Part shown: positions 6,371 through 14,816 of the stretch, piece after piece | Numbering within the stretch: position 1 is the stretch's first letter | Layout: each line of letters opens with the position of its first letter | IMG/VR virus record: IMGVR_UViG_3300027906_000107 | Coordinates: 1 to 28,125 of that record | DNA: 28,125 nucleotides | Origin: a virus | Strand: one strand, 5' to 3' | Notes under the pieces: generated by a model | The model's input: the letters and a program-made list of their open reading frames with translations, nothing else | Told to the model about the DNA's origin: nothing | Databases searched by the model: none | Translations under genes and position numbers: made by a program

Positions 6371-8113
6371 ATGTTAAGAAATAGATTGTACGAAGGTCCA
6401 GATATGCCGATCTCAAAGGAAATAGATGAGATGAAATATCGTCAGAAAGGTGAATCATTTGATGAAAAGATAAAAAGAATAGCTCACACTTTAAGTGATA
6501 ATGATGAGCATAAATTTAACCTAGAAGATGTTTTAGGTAATATGAGATTCCTTCCAGCAGGTAGAGTTCAATCAGCAATAGGCTCGAATAGAATTACTAC
6601 TGCTTATAATTGTTTTGTATCTGGTGAAATAGAAGATAGCATGGATTGTATCATGCAAAGGGCTGGAGAAGCAGCAGAGACTATGCGTAGAGGAGGAGGA
6701 ATTGGATACGACTTTAGTAAACTTAGACCAAGGGGTGATACTATTAAGTCTCTTGACAGTAAGTCTAGTGGTCCTATTTCATTTATGCAGGTCTTTGATG
6801 CTATATGTCAAACCATCGCTTCTAGTGGTCATAGACGAGGAGCACAAATGGGTGTACTTAGAGTTGACCACCCTGATATATTGGATTTTATTCGTGCTAA
6901 ACGTAATAATGATAAGCTCACTGGTTTTAATGTATCAGTCGGAATTACAGATGCCTTTATGGAAGCTTTGGACAATGATACTGACTACGATCTTTACTTT
7001 AATGGTGATCATCGTGGCACTCTGTCGGCTAGAGAAGTTTGGGATGAGATAATGCAATCCACTTGGGATTGGGCAGAACCTGGAGTTTTATTTATTGATA
7101 GAATTAAAGAGATGAATAACCTATGGTATTGTGAAGAGATCAACGCAACTAATCCTTGTGGTGAACAACCTTTGCCAGCTTATGGTGCTTGTCTTCTTGG
7201 ATCATTTAATCTGACTAAGTACTTGGAAACAAAGGGAAAATCTTGTTCATTTGATTTTAATCAATTCAAAAAAGATATACCTGAAGTTGTAAGAGCTATG
7301 GATAATGTCGTTGATAGAACTATTTATCCTCTGAAGGCTCAAGAAGATGAAGCCAAGAATAAAAGAAGAATGGGTCTAGGTGTTACAGGTCTGGCTAATG
7401 CTGGAGAAATACTTGGATATCCATATGCTTCAAAAGAATTTATGACATGGGCAGAAAAGGTCTTTGCTTGCTTAAGAGACCATTGTTATAAAGCATCTGC
7501 CATGTTAGCTAAAGAAAAAGGTGAGTTCCCACTATTTAGAAAAGAATATCTTAAGTCTAATTATATAAGAGCTTTGCCTGCTTCTATTCAATCGCTTATA
7601 AGACAGCATGGAATTCGTAATAGTCATCTGACTTCTATTGCTCCTACTGGAACTATAAGTATTATAGCAGATAATGTTAGTGGAGGAATTGAACCTGTAT
7701 TTAATCACCATTTTGACAGAACTATACAAACATTTGAAGGACCAAAAGTTGAGTCCGTAAAAGATTATGCCTACTCAAAGGGAGTGGAAGGTCGTACTGC
7801 CAATGATATTAAAGTTACAGAGCATTTAGAGGTATTATTACTTGCTCAACATTATATTGACAGTGCTTGTTCTAAAACTTGTAATGTAGGAGATGATGTC
7901 TCTTATGAAGACTTTAAAAAGGTTTATGTTGATGCCTGGAAAGGTGGTGCGAAGGGTTGCACAACATTCAGGATTAGTGGTAAGCGATTCGGAATCTTTA
8001 ACGAAACCATGGAAGAAGAAAAGAAGGATACAGATGAGATTAAGGAAACTGAAGAAGAAAAAGTAGAAGCTTGTTTCATTGATCCACAGACAGGTGTACG
8101 AGAGTGTGCTTAA
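6371..8113 (+). CDS. nrdJ: Ribonucleotide reductase, class II (adenosylcobalamin-dependent)
   Basis: A 580-aa enzyme converting ribonucleotides to deoxyribonucleotides for phage DNA synthesis. Seen motifs: Cys81 in AYNCFVSG (first redox Cys), Asn261-Pro-Cys263-Gly-Glu265 (radical-site triad), Cys274 in YGACLLGSFNL (second redox Cys), SIAPTGTIS at 422-430, and C-terminal Cys568 and Cys579 (last but one residue), suited to reduction by thioredoxin or glutaredoxin. RGAQMGVLRVDHPDI (156-170) and the NPCGEQPLP form are typical of B12-dependent NrdJ. There is no ATP-cone domain at the N-terminus and no radical-subunit (NrdB) gene alongside, both consistent with class II. Start ATG 6371 follows AAAGGAG. 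It lies between endolysin and tail genes behind a private promoter candidate. The host or its environment must supply cobalamin. Confidence 0.92.
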   Translation: MLRNRLYEGPDMPISKEIDEMKYRQKGESFDEKIKRIAHTLSDNDEHKFNLEDVLGNMRFLPAGRVQSAIGSNRITTAYNCFVSGEIEDSMDCIMQRAGEAAETMRRGGGIGYDFSKLRPRGDTIKSLDSKSSGPISFMQVFDAICQTIASSGHRRGAQMGVLRVDHPDILDFIRAKRNNDKLTGFNVSVGITDAFMEALDNDTDYDLYFNGDHRGTLSAREVWDEIMQSTWDWAEPGVLFIDRIKEMNNLWYCEEINATNPCGEQPLPAYGACLLGSFNLTKYLETKGKSCSFDFNQFKKDIPEVVRAMDNVVDRTIYPLKAQEDEAKNKRRMGLGVTGLANAGEILGYPYASKEFMTWAEKVFACLRDHCYKASAMLAKEKGEFPLFRKEYLKSNYIRALPASIQSLIRQHGIRNSHLTSIAPTGTISIIADNVSGGIEPVFNHHFDRTIQTFEGPKVESVKDYAYSKGVEGRTANDIKVTEHLEVLLLAQHYIDSACSKTCNVGDDVSYEDFKKVYVDAWKGGAKGCTTFRISGKRFGIFNETMEEEKKDTDEIKETEEEKVEACFIDPQTGVRECA

Positions 8114-8134
8114 AAAGAATTAAGGGAGAATTAG

Positions 8135-11100
8135 ATGGCAGATAATGTGATTGATGTTACAGAAGTAGCCAAAATGGGTGTTATTAAAGACACCTCTCCT
8201 GTGGCTCTTGCCCCTAATATATTTACCGATGTTAGAAATGTTAGGTTTAAAGATAATGCTATTCGTAAAATGGAAGGTGAGTTATTACTTAATGATATAG
8301 CTACTGATTTATCTAATCCATTATCATTTGGAGAAGTAAGATATTTTGCTGTTTGGGAGAATCCTAATAGACAGCCTACTGGTTGTTATTATATTTGGGT
8401 TGTAGATTTATTAAGTAATAATGTTACTGTCGGTCAAAAGATTTATATACAAGATCATACAGGTACTAAAAGAGATATCACACCTTCAGGGTTAACGAAT
8501 GGTTTTCAATTTACAACTACTGGATGGCAACATACTCTATTCTCTGGTGGTTTTGCTTTTATTATTAATAATGGTTTAGATAAACCTCATTATATATTAG
8601 ACACTCCTGGGAATACAGATATTGCCAATATTGTTCTTGCAGAGCTTCCTGGGTGGGATAGCTACTATGCTGAACAAGAACCAATTAGTGCTACTTGGGA
8701 AACTGGTTTTAGAACTACATTTGATCTTGGTCAGAAAGTAGATTTCGCATTAAATAGTATTGAGGTAACAGTAGCTACTGCTGCTAGGACTGCAGAAGCA
8801 GGTAGTCCAGCAGGAACTAACACAACAAATACAACAACATTTGTTCCAGGAACTTTACCAGCATATGGAAGCTTACCTTCAGTAAATTCTACTAAGTTTC
8901 AAATATATACTGATACATCTACTAATACAACAGTATTACATATAGGTGGTTTGGTAGACGGAAATCTCGTTAAAGCATTTATTAAGTCTAGAAATGTAGT
9001 TACAGTAACTGCAGGTGTTGTAGAATCTTTCGGTGATTTATTAGTAGCTGGAAACCTTACAGAGAAAGATGGTAGTAATACTGTAAGAAGATTGTCAGGT
9101 GTTGTAAGAACATCTGATGTTGCAGTTGCAGGCTCTATTCCGAATAACTGGAATCCATTTGAATCTGGGGTAAATACATCAGATGAGTTTACTCTTGCAG
9201 AAACAAGTGTTATAAAAGATATGAAACCATTACAAGGTAATATGTATATATTTAGTAATGATAGTATTCATATGATGAAGCTTACAGGCAATATTAATTT
9301 ACCAGTAGCATTTACCTCAGTAACAGACGAATATGGTTGTTTGACTAATGGTGGTGTTATAGAGTATGATGGAAAACTATTTGTTATAGGTCGAAATGAT
9401 ATTTATTTATTTGCTGGAAATCCAGGAGATATACAATCATTGGCTGACCAAAGGGTAAGAAGATATTTCTTTGATAATCTTAATCCAACTTACGAACAAC
9501 AGCTATTTACTATTCTAAATCATAGAGAAAATGAAATATGGATTTGTTATCCTACTCTCGCTTCACTCGGTGGGGAATGTGATGAAGCTCTTATATGGAA
9601 CTATAGAGATAATACTTGGACTATGAGAGATCTTAATAGTGTTACTTCAGGAGATGTTGGACCAGTCAAAGGTGGAGGAACTCCTACTGCTACATTAAAG
9701 ATTACAGGTAACTCTGGTAACTTCGGTTATACTAACAGAGGTAAGAAAGAAGTACAGAGAGCCATAGTCAATGGTTATGCTGCCAAACAACACAGAGGTG
9801 TTAAAGAGAAACAAACTATTACTGTTGGTTCATTCAGTAACTTTACTGCTACTGGAGAGATAACTCTTACAGTTAATTTTCCTGATGGAACAAATGCTTA
9901 TTCATTATTAAATGGAACATATAGTGTTACACTTATAAGAGATGAAATTAAAAGTCTTATAGATAATAATAGTTCTTGGACTACTGCAGATAGCTCGACT
10001 AATGCAGTCATATGTACAGCACCAGCTGTAGGTCCACAAGATGCTTATAGTATTACAATAGTGAGTAGTGGAACATTACCTACAGGTGTTACCAATGGTT
10101 CTTTTACTGTCGGTGAAACTAGACCTGGACTCGCTGCATCTACAAGTGAAGATGTATTGGTACTTACTCCACCCACAAACTTTGGTACTGCATTAAATGT
10201 TACTCTGACTGCAGGTTCAGGTAACTCAAATACATTTGATATTGATAGTGGTGTTGGATATAGTACTACTCCTCATATTACTCCTAATGAAATTGCTACA
10301 TTAGTTTATAATGCATGGCAAGCTGGAGGTAATTCAGCTAACCAAGCAATATGGACATTGGCAAATCCTGGAGGAAGTAGTCCTAACTTAGATTTTACTG
10401 CAGTGGATAGACAAGCTGTTACAGGTACATTCTCTTATACAATAACACAAGGAACAACTCGAACTGGATATACAGGTGGACAAACACTTATTAGTAATGC
10501 AAGTGGCTCTGCCACAACCGAAGGTGTAACTCCTTTATTCGCCAGAGGAACTAGAGTAACAGTAACACTTAATGGTGGTACAGTTGTATTTGATAAACAC
10601 TATGGTGAAGGTCCAGGGAGAATATTAGATAGTACATTTGTAAAAGCAGCTAATGATAATCATTTCGGATCTGTTACAGGATACGGAAGTACAACACTAG
10701 CTAATGTTAGGAATGATACCAATGATGCTGCATATAGAGCTTTATTCTATGATGCAGATAATCCTGATGCTTCTAAACCTAATGGTCTTTCAGTTGATAT
10801 GACATTACATACTACAACAAATAATAGTGGTTCAACCAATATTGACTTGGCAGGCACAAATGTGTTGTTAGATATTTTAACAGAACTTAATACAAATGGG
10901 CTAATCAATATAACTAATGATAGTACAACAGATCCAACTACACTAACAATAACACCTAGTCAGTTCTCAAGTGATGCTAGTTATGTATTAACGTACAACC
11001 CATTCAGTGGAGAAACAGTAGCTGCCAAAGCTGCTCCTTCAGCTTCGAGTATCCACTCAGCTACAGAAGGAAATACAGTGGCAGGATCTACACCTTCACA

Positions 11101-11677
11101 AGCAACTACAGCCACAACTATATCAACTACATTTGATATCGTAAGACCTTGGCAAAGTACAGATATTAACCCAAGTAAAATATTTCCTATATTTGCACAA
11201 AGTGGTTATAGTAGTGGAACATTATTTAATAGAATAAGAGTAGCAGATTTAACCTATGAATTTGCTGGAACTGATTATGTCTCTTATTTTGAAAAAGAAC
11301 AAATGAATATCAGTCCTACATTCGACACTGAACAGATTGATAAAATATCTCTGTGGGCAGATGGAGGAACAGTAACAACAGTCGGTGGTGATCCTCAAAG
11401 AGCAACCCTAAGGGTGAGAGCTAGAGGAACTAATTATTCTGGTGAGAATCCTTATCTAACTACTGCTGAAGATAATACACAAACTAATGCCAAGAGAAAT
11501 AAATTAGTTGTGAATGATTTTACAGTTGCATCTTCACATAAAATGGATACTAGAATAAAAGGAAGATTCATTAATTACAGAGTAGATGATGCTAATGCAA
11601 ACAACACTGCTGGAAATGATAAGGCTTGGAATGTATCTGGATTACAGATGACTGTAGCTAAAGGAGGAGTTAAGTAA
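8135..11677 (+). CDS. Tail tubular protein B-like (T7 gp12-type nozzle) with large insertion
   Basis: A 1180-aa virion protein. The N-terminus (PVALAPNIFTDVRNVRFKDN, about 22-41) and residues about 360-500 (VIEYDGKLFVIGRNDIYLF; NHRENEIWICYP; ALIWNYRDNTWTMRD) match the propeller-like core of T7-type tail tubular protein B. The C-terminus (KGRFINYRVDD, then AWNVSGLQMTVAKGG) matches its last strands. T7 gp12 is 794 aa; the excess is an insertion at about 515-1010, rich in Ser/Thr/Gly/Asn, with at least two similar beta modules that each carry an EI-containing helix, a Trp, and a GT..TG-T-G end. These may decorate the tail surface. AAGGGAGAA precedes ATG 8135. The stop overlaps the next start (TAATG). 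Confidence 0.8.
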   Translation: MADNVIDVTEVAKMGVIKDTSPVALAPNIFTDVRNVRFKDNAIRKMEGELLLNDIATDLSNPLSFGEVRYFAVWENPNRQPTGCYYIWVVDLLSNNVTVGQKIYIQDHTGTKRDITPSGLTNGFQFTTTGWQHTLFSGGFAFIINNGLDKPHYILDTPGNTDIANIVLAELPGWDSYYAEQEPISATWETGFRTTFDLGQKVDFALNSIEVTVATAARTAEAGSPAGTNTTNTTTFVPGTLPAYGSLPSVNSTKFQIYTDTSTNTTVLHIGGLVDGNLVKAFIKSRNVVTVTAGVVESFGDLLVAGNLTEKDGSNTVRRLSGVVRTSDVAVAGSIPNNWNPFESGVNTSDEFTLAETSVIKDMKPLQGNMYIFSNDSIHMMKLTGNINLPVAFTSVTDEYGCLTNGGVIEYDGKLFVIGRNDIYLFAGNPGDIQSLADQRVRRYFFDNLNPTYEQQLFTILNHRENEIWICYPTLASLGGECDEALIWNYRDNTWTMRDLNSVTSGDVGPVKGGGTPTATLKITGNSGNFGYTNRGKKEVQRAIVNGYAAKQHRGVKEKQTITVGSFSNFTATGEITLTVNFPDGTNAYSLLNGTYSVTLIRDEIKSLIDNNSSWTTADSSTNAVICTAPAVGPQDAYSITIVSSGTLPTGVTNGSFTVGETRPGLAASTSEDVLVLTPPTNFGTALNVTLTAGSGNSNTFDIDSGVGYSTTPHITPNEIATLVYNAWQAGGNSANQAIWTLANPGGSSPNLDFTAVDRQAVTGTFSYTITQGTTRTGYTGGQTLISNASGSATTEGVTPLFARGTRVTVTLNGGTVVFDKHYGEGPGRILDSTFVKAANDNHFGSVTGYGSTTLANVRNDTNDAAYRALFYDADNPDASKPNGLSVDMTLHTTTNNSGSTNIDLAGTNVLLDILTELNTNGLINITNDSTTDPTTLTITPSQFSSDASYVLTYNPFSGETVAAKAAPSASSIHSATEGNTVAGSTPSQATTATTISTTFDIVRPWQSTDINPSKIFPIFAQSGYSSGTLFNRIRVADLTYEFAGTDYVSYFEKEQMNISPTFDTEQIDKISLWADGGTVTTVGGDPQRATLRVRARGTNYSGENPYLTTAEDNTQTNAKRNKLVVNDFTVASSHKMDTRIKGRFINYRVDDANANNTAGNDKAWNVSGLQMTVAKGGVK

Positions 11678-11844
11678 TGGCTATTAATAATCCTCCTATT
11701 ACAGAGAATGCAACTCTTAATCTTACTTTGTTTGAATTAGTACAAGAAGTTAATCTTCTTCAACAACAGCATTTAAAGTTACTACAGGATATAAGAGATG
11801 CTGCTGATTTAGCAGATTTAAAAGTAAGGATAGATCAAAAATGA
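11677..11844 (+). CDS. Small coiled-coil protein (55 aa)
   Basis: Starts at ATG 11677 (MAINNPPITENATLNLTLFE) and ends at TGA 11842-11844. AAGGAGG (11661-11667) is well placed, the start overlaps the previous stop by one base (TAATG) and the stop overlaps the next start (ATGA). These junctions make it almost certainly translated despite its size. Residues about 15-52 are Leu-rich with heptad spacing (LVQEVNLLQQQHLKLLQDI), predicting a coiled coil. Function unknown; a minor virion or assembly factor is likely from position between tail tube and virion genes. Confidence 0.75.
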   Translation: MAINNPPITENATLNLTLFELVQEVNLLQQQHLKLLQDIRDAADLADLKVRIDQK

Positions 11845-12317
11845 TAAAGAAACTTGAGGAAAATAATGTATTCGAAGCCATTCAGCTTATGGATATAGCG
11901 ACAAAACAGAAATTTAGTCATAGTATAGTGGTTAAAAGGAATGAAGCACAATGGATTTCATTTTTAATTAGTATAATAAGAGAACAAAAGAAAGGAGATC
12001 CTAATTATCTTGCAATAGGTGAATACCAGAAAGATGAGTTAAGAGGTTTCATGTTAGCAAATACTTTTATTAATCATTATAATGATGAACCAATAATGGA
12101 TGTCAAAGATTGTATAGTAGACTTTGAAAAGAGTACTCCGTATACAGTCATAAGGCTCTATGACTATATGATAGAACATACTCGTAAGCATAATGGGAAA
12201 AGGTGGAGAGCAGATTCTATTAGAAATCAAGAAGATACTTTAAAGTATACTAAGTTATTACAACATAAATACAATGCAGAATTATTTTATGCTGCACACG
12301 GAAATATAGGAGAGTAA
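11841..12317 (+). CDS. GNAT-like acetyltransferase domain protein
   Basis: A 158-aa protein with the general pattern of the GNAT fold: strand and helix N-terminus (FEAIQLMDIA), a beta hairpin with YLAIGEYQKDELRGFMLAN (about 54-72), a strand DVKDCIVDFE, a helix, and a C-terminal KLLQHKYNAELFYAAHG segment corresponding to the 'K-yGFe' region. A clear Q/RxxGxG/A acetyl-CoA loop is not seen, so it may be a degenerate or structural member. Similar GNAT-like proteins occur beside tail tube genes in T7-like marine phages. ATGA overlap with the preceding gene. Substrate unknown. Confidence 0.5.
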   Translation: MIKKLEENNVFEAIQLMDIATKQKFSHSIVVKRNEAQWISFLISIIREQKKGDPNYLAIGEYQKDELRGFMLANTFINHYNDEPIMDVKDCIVDFEKSTPYTVIRLYDYMIEHTRKHNGKRWRADSIRNQEDTLKYTKLLQHKYNAELFYAAHGNIGE

Positions 12318-12318
12318 T

Positions 12319-12858
12319 ATGGGTGGAGGTGGAGGCAGAACTTCAACTGCAACTGCAGGGATAGATCCAAAACAATATCCTGAAGTAATGGAAATGCTAA
12401 AGGCATCTAGAGACAGAACAAGAGAACAATTAAGTGGTAAAAGAGATATTGTAGCTCCTTTAACACAACAACAGCGAAGTGCTTTAGGTTCTCAGGAAGC
12501 ATTAGCATATGATGCTCTTCATGGTAGGGGAATCTATGATGACAGTGAAATTAGAAAAAATGCTGCCAAGAATACCTTTGGATCTATGCAAAATCAATCA
12601 TCAGCTGGAAAATCTTTAGGCTCAGCTAGGTCTGATATGGCAGCATATAGAGCTTTGCATGATTTAACTGATAAACAGCATGACAAGAGAATAGCCCAAG
12701 CTAGGGCAGGTCTAACCATGTTAGGTGATGTAGGATCTACCTACCACAAAGCACATCAGCAAGGATTAGACTCTCAAGGAATGGCTTTAGATCAATTCTT
12801 TAATAGAATAAATCAAGGTGCTCAGAAAACAACAACAACCACAGGGGGAGGTAAGTAA
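12319..12858 (+). CDS. Virion-associated protein candidate (gp14-like position)
   Basis: A 179-aa protein beginning with a Gly run (MGGGGGRTSTATAG) and ending TTTTTGGGK. The body is helical, Ala/Gln/Arg-rich and hydrophilic (for example ARSDMAAYRALHDLTDKQHD). Gly-rich, Ala/Gln-rich helical proteins in this position, after tail tube B and before transglycosylase and giant ejection proteins, are often internal virion proteins of podoviruses, by synteny with T7 gp14. There is no direct sequence recognition. The ribosome site GGAG (12309-12312) precedes ATG 12319 and the stop overlaps the next start (TAATG). Confidence 0.45.
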   Translation: MGGGGGRTSTATAGIDPKQYPEVMEMLKASRDRTREQLSGKRDIVAPLTQQQRSALGSQEALAYDALHGRGIYDDSEIRKNAAKNTFGSMQNQSSAGKSLGSARSDMAAYRALHDLTDKQHDKRIAQARAGLTMLGDVGSTYHKAHQQGLDSQGMALDQFFNRINQGAQKTTTTTGGGK

Positions 12859-13778
12859 TGTATCCCAATGAAGAAAAAGATACGCTAATAAAGTTAGCAG
12901 AAATGTATAAGGGAAATCCTAATCCTACAGGTAATCCTACACAAGCACCCTCTGCACCTCAATTAGAAAAAGGTATGGGTGGTCAGATGATGGATATGGC
13001 TAAACAGAGAGCTATGACAGGTACTTTAGATAAAGGTCAAGAAGGCTTAATGGAAGGATTAGGAGCATTAACTGCTGGACCAACTACTGCACAAACTGCT
13101 GGATTAAATGCGTTAGTTCCAGCAACTGGTGGTCTATCTCCAGGAGCAGCACAAGCTGTTATGGGTAATACATCATTGGCAGGTACGACAGGTGCTCAGT
13201 TAGCTAGTGGAGCAGCAGGATCTGGTGCTATGGCAGGTATGGCTACAGCTATGCCATATGTAGGTGCTGGAATACTTGCTGGAAAAGCTCTAGGACTATT
13301 TAATAGTGGTGGTCATGTTGGTCCATTGTCTCCTCAATATAATGCCGAAGGAACTACTGGTTTTGAAGGTATAACAGGAGGAATGCCTAGTCTTATGAAA
13401 ATATTATTTGAACATAGAGCAAGAAATGAAGGAATAGATGGCGATATAAGAGCTGCCCAAGAAGCACAACGAAAACGAAATGAAATGTATGATGAATGGG
13501 ATTATCAGATGTATGGCAACCCAGGTTGGGGTGGAGGCTATCATAATACAGGATCTAGTGGTCCTATACCACCAACACCAATGCCAAGACCACTTCTAGG
13601 TGATATGAATGAACTTCAAGGTCCAATGGTAGATCCATGGGCAGGCTCTAAAGTACGACCAGCGATTGATGGTGGTATGCCTGTTCAACCTATGCCAATG
13701 CCTATGCCAAGACCTCGTCAGATAGATATGGACATGGAAACACTTAGGAATGAATATATAAAATCATTAGGAGAATAA
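12858..13778 (+). CDS. Virion protein candidate with hydrophobic Ala/Gly centre and Pro/Met tail
   Basis: A 306-aa protein. Residues about 60-150 are Ala/Gly/Thr-rich and hydrophobic, with a possible membrane-interacting segment (MAGMATAMPYVGAGILAGKA, about 124-143) leading into LFNSGGHVGPLS, a GG-x-V motif that recurs in phage tape-measure and ejection proteins. The C-terminal third is Pro/Met/Arg low-complexity (PTPMPRP, QPMPMPMPRPR). It is preceded by GGGGGAGGTAAG. Likely ejected or internal virion component by composition and context. No homologue is identified. Confidence 0.45.
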   Translation: MYPNEEKDTLIKLAEMYKGNPNPTGNPTQAPSAPQLEKGMGGQMMDMAKQRAMTGTLDKGQEGLMEGLGALTAGPTTAQTAGLNALVPATGGLSPGAAQAVMGNTSLAGTTGAQLASGAAGSGAMAGMATAMPYVGAGILAGKALGLFNSGGHVGPLSPQYNAEGTTGFEGITGGMPSLMKILFEHRARNEGIDGDIRAAQEAQRKRNEMYDEWDYQMYGNPGWGGGYHNTGSSGPIPPTPMPRPLLGDMNELQGPMVDPWAGSKVRPAIDGGMPVQPMPMPMPRPRQIDMDMETLRNEYIKSLGE

Positions 13779-13779
13779 T

Positions 13780-14814
13780 ATGGCAATACCATATCAACCA
13801 TCTTACCAAATACAACCGACACATGGTTTTAGATATGGAGCACAACCTCATGCAAATAATGTAGCTCCAACTTATGAAGTTCCAGCTTATGAAGCTCCTC
13901 CTTCAATCGATTCTTCTCCTACAAAAAATAAAACATTAGATAATAACAAAAGTGTAGTAAGTAACTTTGAAGGTAACGAAGATAGAGATAATAGTGCACT
14001 TTCAAATCAGTTGTCGTTAGATGCAGCACAAAGTGTGCAACCTAGAAATTACGATGCAGAAGAAAAGGGCATATTTAATCAAGGTCAAGTATATAGTCCT
14101 GAATTTTCATTAGGTGCTCTTATGCCTTTAGGAATGGGCAGTGGACCAGTATCCCCTACCACTGGATTTGGAAGTAAGGGTTCAATTAGTGGAAATACAG
14201 GTGGTATATTCGATGAGAAAGGTCGTAGCTATGATTCTATTACTGGTGCTTATAATCCTGAGTTTGCAAATGCAGCTTCATTTAGAAGCTATATGATGAC
14301 TGATCCATTAGGAACTAAAGAGAATCCGTTACCTAATATTCTAGGCGATAGAGATAATGCCTTTAAGTATGAAAGAGATAAAACAGGAAAGAGAACTAAC
14401 ACCTCAGCTTCTGGTTTTGAATTTGCTATGGCGAATAGTCCTTTAAATGAAGGTGGATTAACGGAAGCTGAAAAGAATCTTATAGCTAAGAAGGTAGGTG
14501 TTGATCAGGGTATAGCTGAGAGTTCATTAGAAAACGATGGTCCTACAATAAAGGCTATTAGAGGAGAGGGATATATTGATGGAGTAGCACCTAAAGGTTC
14601 TCAGTTTAGTAGTACAGGAAAATTTTCCACTGAAAAACGAAATCTTAATGATTTAGTAGGTAGCACTACAAATAACTCAAGTTATAATAGTGATGAAGAT
14701 AGTAGTTATGAGACTAGTGGATATTCAAGCAGTATAGATACAGGTGGTTTTAGCAAAGGTGGTCGTGTAGGTTATCTTAGTCAAGGTGGTCTTGTACAGG
14801 CTGGAGGTAAATAA
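13780..14814 (+). CDS. Virion protein candidate, disordered with C-terminal GG motif
   Basis: A 344-aa protein starting MAIPYQPSYQIQPTHGFRYG. Highly hydrophilic and Ser/Asn/Gly/Tyr-rich, with few hydrophobic core segments, suggesting a mostly extended protein. The end (FSKGGRVGYLSQGGLVQAGG) carries the GGxVxxxxxGG motif frequent in phage tape-measure and minor virion proteins. The next gene begins with the motif that normally follows it. GGAG precedes ATG 13780, and GGAGGTAAATAATAATG forms the junction to the next gene. Function not recognised; virion location inferred. Confidence 0.45.
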   Translation: MAIPYQPSYQIQPTHGFRYGAQPHANNVAPTYEVPAYEAPPSIDSSPTKNKTLDNNKSVVSNFEGNEDRDNSALSNQLSLDAAQSVQPRNYDAEEKGIFNQGQVYSPEFSLGALMPLGMGSGPVSPTTGFGSKGSISGNTGGIFDEKGRSYDSITGAYNPEFANAASFRSYMMTDPLGTKENPLPNILGDRDNAFKYERDKTGKRTNTSASGFEFAMANSPLNEGGLTEAEKNLIAKKVGVDQGIAESSLENDGPTIKAIRGEGYIDGVAPKGSQFSSTGKFSTEKRNLNDLVGSTTNNSSYNSDEDSSYETSGYSSSIDTGGFSKGGRVGYLSQGGLVQAGGK

Positions 14815-14816
14815 TA

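Noticed and set aside
8114-8134. TTAAGGGAGAA as a third phage promoter before the tail tube gene
   Set aside because: It lacks the TAACAC block and CCTT; AAGGGAGAA is explained as the ribosome binding site of ATG 8135.
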